Shown one piece after another: positions 7,912-16,383 of a DNA stretch of 33,493 nucleotides (the stretch's first letter is position 1; the number at the start of each line of letters is the position of its first letter). This DNA is from an uncultured Mycoplasmatota bacterium. GTDB lineage: Bacteria; Bacillota_I; Bacilli_A; RF39; UBA660. The notes under the pieces were generated by a model, which was not told where the DNA came from, did no database searches, and saw only the letters and a list, made by a program, of their open reading frames with translations. Made by a program: the position numbers and the translations under genes. The DNA is taken from assembly GCA_900549285.1 (NCBI GenBank), contig URNW01000017.1:1-33493 (forward strand), given 5' to 3'.

Positions 7912-9115
7912 AGTATCCGCTACTATTTTCATAATTTTAACTTCTTGTGTCATAATTATTATCACAACACTTCTAACAGGAAGTTACATAGAAAGAAAAA
8001 ATTCAATTTCTGATATATTAAGAAACATTTCAAGAACTTTAGACACTTCTGTTGAAATAAAAGAGCCTCCAAATGTTGACATTCCTAACAATGAAAACAT
8101 AAAAAAAATATATTTAGACTTTACTATCTATACAGTTATATTAGATAACAATGGTAACTATAAAGAAATAATTAACCATACAGAAGATGATACTTTTGAT
8201 GAAGAAAATATAAAAATGATAGCGGAAAATATTATTAATAATCACCAAAATGATTTTTTTGTTGGAAACTTATATACTACCAAATATGCTTATGCATATA
8301 CTGATAATAATACATTAATTATTATGGATAACACAAATATCAATGATTATTTCATAAAGCAGCTTATTCTTTATATTAGCATATTGATAATATGTGAAAT
8401 CATTATTTTTATTGTAACAAGCATTTTAACAAAGTGGATAACAACACCTGTAAAAAAAGCTTTTTCAAAACAGAAAATATTTGTTGCTGATGCATCTCAC
8501 GAATTAAAAACTCCCCTCTCTGTTATAATAGCTAGTACTGATGCCTATTTTAATGATAAAAATGATAAATGGATTTATAATATTAAAACCGAATCAGAAA
8601 GAATGATAAAATTAGTAACAGAATTATTAGATTTAGCAAAAACCGAAAAAGAGCAAGATATAGAAATGACATACAATAATTTATCAGAAATTATAGAAAG
8701 ATCTGTTTTAACTTTTGAAAGCATTTTATATGAAAAGAAAATAAATTTTAAATATAAAATAGAAAATAATATTAACTTAAAGTGTAATGAAGACTTGATA
8801 ATGGAACTAATGAACATTTTAATTGATAATGCAATTAAGAATAGTTTTATAGAGGGAAATATAATCATCAATTTATATAAAACAAATAAACAAATTATAT
8901 TAGAAGTAATCAATAAAGGATTTCCTATAAAAAAAGAAAATGAGGAAAAAATTTTTGAAAGATTTTATAAAATAGACTCATCAAGAAACAGAAATACTAA
9001 TAATTATGGATTAGGACTAGCAATTGCCAAAAATATTGTTACAAAACATAAAGGAAAAATAAGTGCTCATTCTTCTAACGGTTATACAACTTTTAAAATT
9101 ATATGGAATATTTAA
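7892..9115 (+). CDS. Membrane sensor histidine kinase
   Basis: This is a 407-residue partner kinase of the preceding regulator. Two membrane segments (about 9-30 and 157-180) flank an extracytoplasmic sensor of about 125 residues that does not match a known domain by eye. Then comes the H-box FVADASHELKTPLS with H203, followed by the HATPase domain with N-box NILIDNAIKNS, the KIFERFYKID phrase, and the G2 box YGLGLAIAK. No HAMP domain is evident between TM2 and the H-box, where there are only about 20 residues. The ATG follows AGAGGTGA inside the end of the regulator gene. Confidence 0.93.
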   Translation: MKKLKIKVSATIFIILTSCVIIIITTLLTGSYIERKNSISDILRNISRTLDTSVEIKEPPNVDIPNNENIKKIYLDFTIYTVILDNNGNYKEIINHTEDDTFDEENIKMIAENIINNHQNDFFVGNLYTTKYAYAYTDNNTLIIMDNTNINDYFIKQLILYISILIICEIIIFIVTSILTKWITTPVKKAFSKQKIFVADASHELKTPLSVIIASTDAYFNDKNDKWIYNIKTESERMIKLVTELLDLAKTEKEQDIEMTYNNLSEIIERSVLTFESILYEKKINFKYKIENNINLKCNEDLIMELMNILIDNAIKNSFIEGNIIINLYKTNKQIILEVINKGFPIKKENEEKIFERFYKIDSSRNRNTNNYGLGLAIAKNIVTKHKGKISAHSSNGYTTFKIIWNI

Positions 9116-9128
9116 AAATTATTCTTCT

Positions 9129-9161
9129 TTTAAGTTTTATTTAAGGTATATTTGTTAAAAT
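9129..9161 (+). promoter_or_regulatory. Response-regulator-type promoter of the ABC transporter (P2)
   Basis: TTTAAG at 9129-9134 and 9140-9145 (11-bp period), ten bases, then TAAAAT (9156-9161) preceded by TGT. Every spacing equals that of P1 at 7162-7194, which implies the same regulator acts at both. AAAGGAG and the ATG of the permease follow. Confidence 0.65.
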
Positions 9162-9188
9162 TCTTTTATAAAACGAAAGGAGAAAAAT

Positions 9189-10649
9189 ATGTTTATATTA
9201 AATAATGCAATAATATCAATCACAAGAAATAAAGGACGGAATATTTTAATTGGTATCATTATTTTAGTAATTGCTTGTGCATGTACAATTACTTTAGCTA
9301 TAAATAATACCGCTAATGATTTAATTAATTCTTATGAAAGTGCATATGAAAAGGAGCTAACTATTTCCTTTGATAGAAATAGTGTAATGGAAGATTTTGA
9401 TTTTTCAAATGAAAGTGCTATAGAAGAGATGCAAGAAAATTTCAACAATATATCAAATTTTACTATTGAAGATATAAAAAAATATGCCAATAGTGAACAT
9501 ATTGAAAGTTATTATTATACTTACAACATTTCTCTTAACGGCAAAAATATTGATAAAGCCGAAACTACAAGCGAAACTAATAATTCTTCTAATCCTTTTA
9601 ATTTTCCAGGTAACAATAACTTTATAGAAAACGATATGGACTTCACTATCACTGGATATAGTTCTCTTGAAGCTATGAGTGAATTTATAGACGGAACTTA
9701 CAAAATAAGTGATATAGAAGAAGATGCTTGGGATAAAGCTTTCGACGGAAATTATGTTTTTATTAATAAAGAACTTGCATCTTATAATGACTTATCTTTA
9801 GGAGATACAATTAAATTAGAAGATGAAGATAACAATACTTACTCATTTGAAATCATAGGTATTTTTGAAGATAACGATATCAGTGATAATAACGTAATAA
9901 GTATGTTTTCAAATTCTGCCAATACAATTATTACTAACACAAATGCCCTACTATCTATTACCGATTCTAATGAAGACATTAATGCAAGTATAAGCCCAAC
10001 ATTTATTATTGATAGCTATGATAATGCTGAAATTATCGAAGAGGAATTTTATGAAAAAGGACTTGATAAAAGCTACGTAGTACAGACAAATGAAGAACTT
10101 GCTAATTCTGGTTTAAACGGAGTAAATAACGTAAAATCATTTGCTACAACATTTTTAATTATTACGCTTATTATTGGTGGTGTAGTTCTCATTATAGTAA
10201 ATATGATAAATATAAGAGAGAGAAAATATGAAATTGGAGTTTTAAGAACAATTGGAATTAGTAAATGTAAACTTACTATTCAATTTGTTACTGAACTCAT
10301 AATCGTCACAGTTATAGCTTTACTTTTGGGAGCTTGTATTGGAGCATCTATGTCTAAATCTGTAAGTAATGCCTTATTATCAAGTGAGATTAAATCTGCT
10401 GAAAGCTCATCTAATGATATGATGAATAACTTTAATCCAAACGGTGGATCTATGCCCGATTTTAACAATTTCTCATCAAATGGAATTATAAGTATATCAG
10501 CATACGATTCTATTGATGCCGTAGTTAATATAAAAGTAATAATAGAATTATTAGGAATAGGAATCACTCTAGTTTTAATAAGTAGTTTAGCAGCAATGAT
10601 AAATATTCAAAGATTCTCACCATTAACCATTTTGAAAGAGAGGTCATAA
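9189..10649 (+). CDS. MacB/FtsX-type ABC transporter permease
   Basis: This is a 486-residue membrane protein with MacB layout. One N-terminal segment (about 17-38) is followed by a large extracytoplasmic domain (about 40-315), then three C-terminal segments (about 318-342, 365-390 and 450-475) in an FtsX domain with NMINIRERKYEIGVLRTIGISK. The outside domain is unusually rich in Asp, Asn, Glu and Ser. Two Asn/Pro/Phe-rich stretches (SNPFNFPGNNN near 137, NNFNPNGGSMPDFNN near 415) look low-complexity. Such proteins couple cytoplasmic ATP hydrolysis to movement of an outer domain, often for peptide or lipoprotein substrates. It is followed one base later by the ATPase gene. Confidence 0.9.
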   Translation: MFILNNAIISITRNKGRNILIGIIILVIACACTITLAINNTANDLINSYESAYEKELTISFDRNSVMEDFDFSNESAIEEMQENFNNISNFTIEDIKKYANSEHIESYYYTYNISLNGKNIDKAETTSETNNSSNPFNFPGNNNFIENDMDFTITGYSSLEAMSEFIDGTYKISDIEEDAWDKAFDGNYVFINKELASYNDLSLGDTIKLEDEDNNTYSFEIIGIFEDNDISDNNVISMFSNSANTIITNTNALLSITDSNEDINASISPTFIIDSYDNAEIIEEEFYEKGLDKSYVVQTNEELANSGLNGVNNVKSFATTFLIITLIIGGVVLIIVNMINIRERKYEIGVLRTIGISKCKLTIQFVTELIIVTVIALLLGACIGASMSKSVSNALLSSEIKSAESSSNDMMNNFNPNGGSMPDFNNFSSNGIISISAYDSIDAVVNIKVIIELLGIGITLVLISSLAAMINIQRFSPLTILKERS

Positions 10650-10650
10650 A

Positions 10651-11334
10651 ATGTCAACAAAGGAAAATAATAAAAAAGAAGTCATTTTAAGTATCAAAAA
10701 TGCCAGTTATAGATATGCAGATGCTAATATAGATGAATATGCAATAAAAGATATTAATTACGATTTTGAAAAAGGAAAAGTATATGCAATTAAAGGAAGA
10801 AGCGGTACGGGAAAAACTACTTTACTTTCTTTAATTACAGGTCTTGAAAGATGTACTGAAGGTAAAATAATATTTGATGGAAAGGATTTAAAAGATATAA
10901 ACCTTGACAGATATAGAAATCATGAAATAGGAATCGTCTTTCAAAGCTATAATTTATTGCCATTTATGACAGCAGGAGAAAATATCATGTTATCAATGAA
11001 TGTAAGTGGCAAAAAATATGAAAATAAAAAAGAAACTATACTAAAATTAATGAGAAGTGTTGGCTTAAAAGACAAATATTATAATCAAAAAGTTTTAAGA
11101 TTATCTGGTGGAGAGCAACAAAGAGTTGCTATAGCTAGAAGTCTATCTTATAATCCCCAAATAATTATTGCAGATGAGCCAACTGGTAATTTAGATAGAG
11201 AAACAGAAGATGAAATTTTAGATATTTTTAAAACTTTAGCACATACAAATAATAAATGTATAATTATTGTAACTCACAGCAAAAATGTTTGTGATAATTC
11301 GGATGTTATATATGATTTAAAGAAAGTTAAATAA
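10651..11334 (+). CDS. ABC transporter ATP-binding protein (LolD/MacB type)
   Basis: This 227-residue nucleotide-binding subunit pairs with the permease just upstream. The Walker A motif GRSGTGKTT is at 49-57, the Q-loop at VFQSYN (about 97-102), the signature LSGGEQQR at 151-158, Walker B IIIADEP with D175-E176, and the H-loop in IIVTHS. The start lies one base after the permease stop, with AGAGAGG in the permease end as ribosome site. A terminator follows at 11377. The order regulator, kinase, permease, ATPase and the shared promoter design suggest a sensing and export or detoxification module. Confidence 0.93.
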   Translation: MSTKENNKKEVILSIKNASYRYADANIDEYAIKDINYDFEKGKVYAIKGRSGTGKTTLLSLITGLERCTEGKIIFDGKDLKDINLDRYRNHEIGIVFQSYNLLPFMTAGENIMLSMNVSGKKYENKKETILKLMRSVGLKDKYYNQKVLRLSGGEQQRVAIARSLSYNPQIIIADEPTGNLDRETEDEILDIFKTLAHTNNKCIIIVTHSKNVCDNSDVIYDLKKVK

Positions 11335-11376
11335 ATAACAAAAAAAATCAGACTGTTTACAAAATCAATGATCTAT

Positions 11377-11401
11377 TCACTAGCTTAGCTAGTGATTTTT
11401 T
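11377..11401 (+). terminator. Intrinsic terminator after the ABC operon
   Basis: The stem TCACTAG (11377-11383) pairs with CTAGTGA (11389-11395) and is followed by TTTTTT. It lies 43 bases after the ATPase stop and ends the two-component/ABC unit. Confidence 0.85.
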
Positions 11402-11425
11402 ATGATTTTCTCCTTGTAGATTAAT

Positions 11426-11497
11426 AAAAAAACAATTCCTTATAGAATTGAATTTATTAAAATCTCTACTTTTTATTTCGAGTAAATTTCTCTATGG
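11426..11497 (-). other. Orphan tRNA-trailer-like sequence with terminator
   Basis: Read on the minus strand, it begins GCACCA (the CCA complement is at 11495-11497). It then runs AGAAA, CTCGAA (11477-11482), AAAAG, GAG, AATAAAT, and a CAATTC/GAATTG hairpin with seven T residues (11426-11450). This order matches the trailers of tRNA-Thr and tRNA-Gly in this window, but no tRNA body lies upstream. In the stretch from TTCGAG to TGG it matches the tRNA-Gly trailer at 17 of 21 bases. It may be a tRNA remnant or an element end. The remaining stretch, 11500-11646, shows nothing I can identify. Confidence 0.55.
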
Positions 11498-11647
11498 TGC
11501 CTGTGAAGAAGAAGTTGAATAACTTTTCTTACAAACATTAATAGGTAGTAATAACTTACTAACTAATACAAGTATACCACATCATTTACATTTTAAAACC
11601 AAAAAATGTATAATTTTACATAAAACTATAAAATAAAGAAAATAAAT

Positions 11648-11657
11648 GTGTTATAAT
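11648..11657 (+). promoter_or_regulatory. Extended -10 promoter of the cargo genes
   Basis: TGT followed by TATAAT (11652-11657) forms an extended -10 without a clear -35. AAGGGAG (11665-11671) and the ATG at 11681 follow, so the leader is about 15-20 bases. Confidence 0.5.
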
Positions 11658-11680
11658 TAGGTAGAAGGGAGAATGCAGTT

Positions 11681-11890
11681 ATGGACAATAATGTTGAAGA
11701 ACTAACAAAAGATGTTGATAAAAAAATTAAAGAACTTGAGGATAACGAAATTGATACAGTTGATAAATTAACTGATTATATTGATAAGAAAATTGAAGAT
11801 TTTGAAAGTGAAAATAAGGAACCTACAACTGTAGAAGAATTAACTTCACAAATAGATAAGAAAATACAAAAATTAGAAGAGGAAAAATAA
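11681..11890 (+). CDS. Small acidic/basic helical protein with three internal repeats
   Basis: This 69-residue protein is almost wholly charged and helical. Three copies of a short unit of about 23 residues can be read: VEELTKDVDKKIKELED, VDKLTDYIDKKIEDFES and VEELTSQIDKKIQKLEE. The constant core is (V/D)xLTxxIDKKIxxxE. No family is recognised. It begins the three-gene cargo cluster, with two bases to the next gene, so it is probably co-transcribed. The shape suits a coiled-coil binding protein or a small antitoxin-like partner, but that is a guess. Confidence 0.65.
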   Translation: MDNNVEELTKDVDKKIKELEDNEIDTVDKLTDYIDKKIEDFESENKEPTTVEELTSQIDKKIQKLEEEK

Positions 11891-11892
11891 TT

Positions 11893-12366
11893 ATGCAAAA
11901 AATTGAAATTTCAAATAGACACTATAATGGTGATTTTGGTGTAGGAAGTATATTTGAAGAAAAATATTCATTCGAAATAGATGAAAATATGTGTTATTCT
12001 AATTCGATTAAATCATTTTGTAATAACGAAGATTTTGGTGGTAATATTTTATCAAATGTAAATGTTTCTATTCCATTTGTTTTAACTGAAAATGATATAC
12101 GAAAATTAAACAATATTACTAATAACATTCAAAATAATAGTAATTATTTATATAACGAAAGTCATTACAAGAAAGATTCTTTTGATTTCAATAGATATAA
12201 TTATATAGATATATCAATAAATGGGATTGATTATGAATTATCAATTAAAGATGATGAAATAACAATAAATGAAATAAAAGACTTGTTTAAAATAAATAAA
12301 ATTGATGAAATATTAAATAATTCGATTAACAAAATAATTTATATGGAGAGCGATCATAATGAGTAA
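11893..12366 (+). CDS. Unrecognised 157-residue cargo protein
   Basis: No family is recognised. The protein is soluble, rich in Asn, Ile, Asp and Ser, with no signal peptide or membrane span. The first half reads as alternating strands (VGSIFEEKYSFEIDENM; NILSNVNVSIPFVL) and the second half includes FNRYNYIDISINGIDYELSIKDDEITINEIKDLF. The start lies two bases after the preceding stop. Its end overlaps the next gene by eight bases, so the two proteins are probably made in a fixed ratio. A partner, antitoxin or immunity role for the ART-like protein is possible but untested. Confidence 0.65.
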   Translation: MQKIEISNRHYNGDFGVGSIFEEKYSFEIDENMCYSNSIKSFCNNEDFGGNILSNVNVSIPFVLTENDIRKLNNITNNIQNNSNYLYNESHYKKDSFDFNRYNYIDISINGIDYELSIKDDEITINEIKDLFKINKIDEILNNSINKIIYMESDHNE

Positions 12367-12973
12367 CGAAGAATTTTCATACTTCTTTCATGGCACTACA
12401 ATAAGTGATTCTTCATTAGTTAATGAGATATTTAATAACGGTTTAATAAATTATCGTGGTAATGATATGTTGTCTACAATGTGGCCTATGAAAATTAACG
12501 AGGGCGAGTTAGGACAAAAAATGAAAGAATATGCTGGAACAAAAGGTAATGCTGTTTTTGTAATAAAAATACCTAAATATTATTTAATGCCTAGAACATC
12601 AAATGGGCAATTACAACAAATACCACTACCTATATGGAAACATTTATCAAGCACTGGTGAACATGGAGATATATCTCAACTTAGCCCAGAATTAGTATAT
12701 GGTGTTTACTTTGCTGAAAATGATTCATTTATACAAAACCCAAACTATTCTCCAGTTCATAATCCTACTGGATTACAATTTGATAATCAACAAATTGAAT
12801 TTTTACTAAATAATGGTGTTATGGGTATGTATAATTTTGCTGTTGGTAGAAAAGACAAATCATTTGAAGAATTAACACAAGCAGATGATATTGCTCATAA
12901 TTGGGATAATGCTTTATCTCAATATAGCGACCACTTCGGTATTGAACAAAATAAAAACCATCACAGCTTGTAA
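12359..12973 (+). CDS. Possible ADP-ribosyltransferase-fold protein (cargo)
   Basis: This is a 204-residue protein with no signal peptide. Near the N-terminus, FFHGTT followed by an about 15-residue helix and NGLINYRG resembles the first strand-helix of the ADP-ribosyltransferase fold, where His of an HGT/HGS motif binds NAD. GNAVFVIKIPKYYL gives a plausible following strand. SPELVYGVYFAENDSF could be read as the PARP-like GIYFA strand with a Tyr, or as the SPE-hydrophobic strand near the end of other ART-fold proteins. I cannot assign the usual catalytic Glu. The HGTT and GVYFAE motifs are seen, the fold is inferred, and toxin activity is speculation. It overlaps the upstream gene by eight bases and is followed by the hairpin cluster. 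Confidence 0.5.
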   Translation: MSNEEFSYFFHGTTISDSSLVNEIFNNGLINYRGNDMLSTMWPMKINEGELGQKMKEYAGTKGNAVFVIKIPKYYLMPRTSNGQLQQIPLPIWKHLSSTGEHGDISQLSPELVYGVYFAENDSFIQNPNYSPVHNPTGLQFDNQQIEFLLNNGVMGMYNFAVGRKDKSFEELTQADDIAHNWDNALSQYSDHFGIEQNKNHHSL

Positions 12974-13092
12974 CAAAAATCGTGGCACGTTATGAAATTA
13001 CAAAGTAATTTTGTAAGTGGCGATAGATTTTTATAATTTATTTTCATTACAAAGTTTTGAAAATAAATAATTGCAATTTATTGCAATTCAAA

Positions 13093-13140
13093 AAAACATA
13101 ATTATTGCTTGGACGATTAGTTCTTGCTTAATTATGTTTT
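13093..13140 (-). terminator. Probable terminator of the recombinase-relaxase transcript
   Basis: On the minus strand a 12-bp AAAACATAATTA/TAATTATGTTTT stem ends in a T-run (seven T). It is the first hairpin downstream of the relaxase gene with a minus-strand T-run. Confidence 0.6.
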
Positions 13141-13231
13141 ATGGTTTCAAAGGGAATATTCCCTTTGCACACACTCTTTTGACTCTGTCAAATGGGAAGT
13201 GTGTTACTCTATTGGAAATAGAGTCTTGCTG

Positions 13232-13253
13232 GACGAGCATTGCTCGTCTTTTT
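13232..13253 (+). terminator. Intrinsic terminator, plus strand
   Basis: A GC-rich 7-8 bp stem GACGAGC/GCTCGTC is followed by TTTTT. It would end a plus transcript from the cargo genes. Its T-run overlaps the relaxase stop codon (13252-13254). Confidence 0.75.
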
Positions 13254-14508
13254 AAATGTCTATATCATAGTCTTCATAATCTTTATCAGTTCCATAGTTT
13301 TGTTCATAAATATAGTCATTTATTTCTTCTTCTCTGGAAGTGCCATCAGCAATATCGTGTAAATCGGAATCTTTGTAATAATTTAATTGGTGATATGCAG
13401 TAATTTCTTCAATAACATTATCTTTATCTTTTTCAGTTCCTATGTGTAGTAATTTATTAAAGAATTTTTTAATTGCTTGAAGCATTACATTTAAGAAATT
13501 ATGAAGTTTTCTATTTTCTTTTTGAAGTTCTTCGTTTTTATCTTCAAGTTTTCTTATCTCAACTTGCAAATGTCTTTTATCTTGTTCCATTTCTCGATAT
13601 TGATTTGTATATTCTTGTAATTCTTCAAATAATGCTTGATTTTTAGGCATATCTCTAATAACCATTTTTGAAGTATTCATAAATTCTTTTAAAGTATCAT
13701 AAGTTTCTTTATCAATTTTAACTTCTTTACCAGTAATAGTAGGTTTAGAAGTTTTTAATTTTTCTTCTAGTGCTTCATAATCTCTAGTCATAAGATAATT
13801 TTGCTTTTCCATGCGATTATCTAGTTTTCTTGTTATCTTTTTAAATTCTTTAATAGAAATATGTTCATTATCACTATTTTTAATACCTCGTTCTAGTTTA
13901 AAGCCTTTATCATTCATTCTTTGCCAATATTTATCTTGAAGTTCACTAATATAAGCACCAGACTTCATATAATGCTTTTTAGAAATAGTGTATTTTTCAG
14001 TATTAGTTCTTTTATCAAATTTCTTAATTAAAGGGACAACTACACAATGCAAGTGTGGTGTTTTTTCGTCCATGTGGACTGTTGCATGTAATACTTGTTC
14101 TTTGGTATAACCTAAATCTTTATAAACAAAATCCATACAAGTATCAGCCCATTTTTTTATATCTTTTTCACTCATATTTTTAAAGAACTCATTATCACTA
14201 GTAAACATTAATTCATCAGCAACAACACTATTTGAATCATCTAACATTTTATCAAATGACTTTCTTCGATCTTCTCTTGTAGTTAGTTGTTTTTCTTCAT
14301 ATTCCTTTTTATAATCTTTAACTAGATTATAAAATCCTTGAGAATATTTTTCAGAAAGTGGAACAATATCAATATTATTTTTAGTTTTTGTAATATCAAT
14401 ATCAGGGTTAGACTTATATGCTTTTTTATCTCTTTTATTATGAGCGCCAATTTGTCCTAAATCTTTTATCGTATTTATTGATTCACTTCTAAATATTGCA
14501 TAACTCAT
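13252..14508 (-). CDS. MobV/Pre-type plasmid mobilization relaxase
   Basis: This 418-residue protein would nick one DNA strand at an oriT and start mobilization. The N-terminus MSYAIFRSES and the three-histidine metal site HMDEKTPHLH (H145, H152, H154) are the MobV/Pre signatures. A long coiled coil (about 290-345, with EELQEYTNQYREMEQDKRHL and RKLEDKNEELQKENRKL) follows. The tail is very acidic (YEDYDIDI). Its start overlaps the recombinase end by 20 bases, so the two are coupled in one transcript. No type IV coupling protein is visible. The usual oriT near the start of mob genes would lie here inside the recombinase gene or elsewhere in the element, and I could not locate it. Confidence 0.92.
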   Translation of the reverse strand: MSYAIFRSESINTIKDLGQIGAHNKRDKKAYKSNPDIDITKTKNNIDIVPLSEKYSQGFYNLVKDYKKEYEEKQLTTREDRRKSFDKMLDDSNSVVADELMFTSDNEFFKNMSEKDIKKWADTCMDFVYKDLGYTKEQVLHATVHMDEKTPHLHCVVVPLIKKFDKRTNTEKYTISKKHYMKSGAYISELQDKYWQRMNDKGFKLERGIKNSDNEHISIKEFKKITRKLDNRMEKQNYLMTRDYEALEEKLKTSKPTITGKEVKIDKETYDTLKEFMNTSKMVIRDMPKNQALFEELQEYTNQYREMEQDKRHLQVEIRKLEDKNEELQKENRKLHNFLNVMLQAIKKFFNKLLHIGTEKDKDNVIEEITAYHQLNYYKDSDLHDIADGTSREEEINDYIYEQNYGTDKDYEDYDIDI

Positions 14509-16357
14509 TATCTTTTAAAACCTTTCTAACTTTTTCAAAATAACCTTTGTAAACTTGTTTACCATTAGGTGCAATTACATTAGTTAAGTCTATTGTTATA
14601 ATACCTAATTTTAAATTTTTACTTTTATCAAAATTATCTCTTTCTAAAGCTATAAGCCTTATTATTTTTTCTATCTCGCAAGTGCTTGAAAATGTTATAT
14701 CTTTTAATTCATCATCAGTATCTACTTCATAATAATTAAGTTTATAATCACTTCCTAGAGTAGCACATAGTTTATCAAAATACTTTTTAGCATTTTCTCT
14801 AGTTTTTGCTTCCCAATTCATTCGTAGTGGATAACCATAATCATCTTCAAATAGATTAAAATTATAAGGTGTTCCATACATAGCATGATTATTTATCATA
14901 TCCATTAAAAATGATTCTCTAAAATGACCATTTGTAATATCTATTTCTTTATCATTCTTTTCTAATTCGATAAAGTCGATATATTTAGCAAATAATTTTT
15001 GTTTTTTATCTCTTGGTGTTTCTAACCATTTATTTATATTTATAAAGAATAGTTCAGGTTTAACAAAGTCATCAATTTGTTGTATATCTTGTAAGATAAG
15101 TAAGTCATCAACTGTAAAACTTAAATTCTCATATTGCTTTTGCTCTTGCCATTTTTTATTTAATTCATTTTTATTAAACTCTATTTGGTTAATCTCATTT
15201 TCAAAATCTTCAATTTTTAAAATACCTTTTATATATGCCATTTTAATTCTATCTAATTGTTTATCTAGTTCTTTAATATCTTTTTCATAATCAATTTGTT
15301 TATTATCTAATTTAGATTTAATAAATGGTGTATAGTAATTATTAATTAATTCATCTTGTTTATTTAATTCAATTAAGAAACCTTTTAATCTTTCTTCAAT
15401 ATCTGCTTCACTAAAATAAGTTTTACAATGTTCACATTTATAGTAATAGTATTTAGTTCCATTCTTTTTAGTAGTAGCACAACCGCCTAGAAATTTACCA
15501 CATTTAGAGCATTTAAGTTTATTAGTAAAAAGATAAGTTGCTGTTCTTTCATAGTGCCTTGCATTTCTTTGCTTTTGATATTGGCAATCTTCCCATTTTT
15601 GTTTACTAACTAATGATTCAACAACATTTTCATAATAAGTAGGTTTCTTTGTCCTTTTACCATGTAGATAATCGCCTTTATAAAGTTCATTTGTAATTAT
15701 ATGATTAATTGTTGAATCTCTCCAATTAGTTTTACCTAATACTTTTTCTTCATTATAAATATTAGCAATAGCTTGATAACTTTTACCCTCTAAATATAAA
15801 TCAAATACTCTTATTACTATATCTTTTGTTAGTGGATCAGGAACTAACTTTTTATTATTTCTTTTAAAACCTAAAGGACACTTGTTGGGAATATGACCCG
15901 CTTTTATAGCACCTACCATACCAAATTTAGTTCTTTCACTACATTTCTCAATTTCGTTTTGTGAAACACTAGTCATTATTCTCATAACCATTCTACCATT
16001 TGAAGTAGTAGTATTAGATTCATCTGCCATACAATCAATATCACAATCATTATCGTTAACAAACTTCATAAGTTTTTCAATATCGTAAACACTTCTTGTT
16101 AATCTATCTAGTTTAAAAGCAACAATCACATTAATCTTTTTATCTTTAACATCTCTCATCATTTCTTGATATGCTGGTCTTTTATCATTTTTAGCACTTA
16201 TACCTTCATCAGCATATATTTTATAAATTTCATAACCTTTAAATTTACAAAATTCTTTTAATTTTTCTTCTTGTTCTCCCAGACTAAAACCTTCTCGTTT
16301 TTGGTCTAATGTTGAAACTCTTTTATAAATACCTGCAATTTTCTTTTCATCATTCAT
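14489..16357 (-). CDS. Large serine recombinase (integrase)
   Basis: This 622-residue site-specific recombinase would insert and excise the element. The N-terminal resolvase domain (about 5-150) has the nucleophile S15 in YKRVSTLDQ and the DRLTRS motif (84-89). A recombinase domain follows (about 155-260, GHIPNKCPLGF). Then comes the zinc ribbon with CSKC at 283-286 and CEHC at 308-311. A helical coiled region (about 335-400) and an unusually long C-terminal extension with no family I recognise complete it. AAGGAG lies ten bases before the ATG. An attenuator with its own promoter and leader peptide sits directly upstream (16384-16547). It is the first gene of a two-gene unit with the relaxase. 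Confidence 0.95.
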   Translation of the reverse strand: MNDEKKIAGIYKRVSTLDQKREGFSLGEQEEKLKEFCKFKGYEIYKIYADEGISAKNDKRPAYQEMMRDVKDKKINVIVAFKLDRLTRSVYDIEKLMKFVNDNDCDIDCMADESNTTTSNGRMVMRIMTSVSQNEIEKCSERTKFGMVGAIKAGHIPNKCPLGFKRNNKKLVPDPLTKDIVIRVFDLYLEGKSYQAIANIYNEEKVLGKTNWRDSTINHIITNELYKGDYLHGKRTKKPTYYENVVESLVSKQKWEDCQYQKQRNARHYERTATYLFTNKLKCSKCGKFLGGCATTKKNGTKYYYYKCEHCKTYFSEADIEERLKGFLIELNKQDELINNYYTPFIKSKLDNKQIDYEKDIKELDKQLDRIKMAYIKGILKIEDFENEINQIEFNKNELNKKWQEQKQYENLSFTVDDLLILQDIQQIDDFVKPELFFININKWLETPRDKKQKLFAKYIDFIELEKNDKEIDITNGHFRESFLMDMINNHAMYGTPYNFNLFEDDYGYPLRMNWEAKTRENAKKYFDKLCATLGSDYKLNYYEVDTDDELKDITFSSTCEIEKIIRLIALERDNFDKSKNLKLGIITIDLTNVIAPNGKQVYKGYFEKVRKVLKDNELCNI

Positions 16358-16383
16358 AAATCATCAACTCCTTTTCCTAACAA

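Larger units (their letters stand above)
12998..13253. repeat. Cluster of eight hairpins between ART-like gene and relaxase
   Basis: Inverted repeats follow one another in about 256 bases. They are 12998-13016 (7 bp); 13036-13068 (11 bp, 11-base loop); 13069-13088 (8 bp); 13093-13140 (12 bp, 24-base loop); 13149-13166 (perfect palindrome AAAGGGAATATTCCCTTT); 13169-13204 (7 bp outer stem, with a TTTGAC/GTCAAA hairpin at 13178-13192 inside); 13206-13224 (8 bp, GGA loop); and 13232-13248 (8 bp). The motif TTGCT(T)GGACGA appears in the large loop and again at 13226-13236. It may be a structured RNA in the 3' leader of the cargo transcript, a transfer or replication origin, or stacked terminators. 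Open frames here are shadows. Confidence 0.75.

Noticed and set aside
8575..8913. Minus-strand open frame inside the histidine kinase gene
   Set aside because: It is a shadow of the kinase domain in another frame, with no ribosome site.
12359..12973. Calling the cargo protein a definite PARP or DarT toxin
   Set aside because: HGTT and GVYFAEN are suggestive, but no catalytic Glu can be assigned and two readings of the fold are possible.
13071..13403. Plus-strand open frame of 110 codons overlapping the relaxase end
   Set aside because: It lies over the hairpin cluster and antisense to the relaxase tail, with no ribosome site and no protein-like composition.
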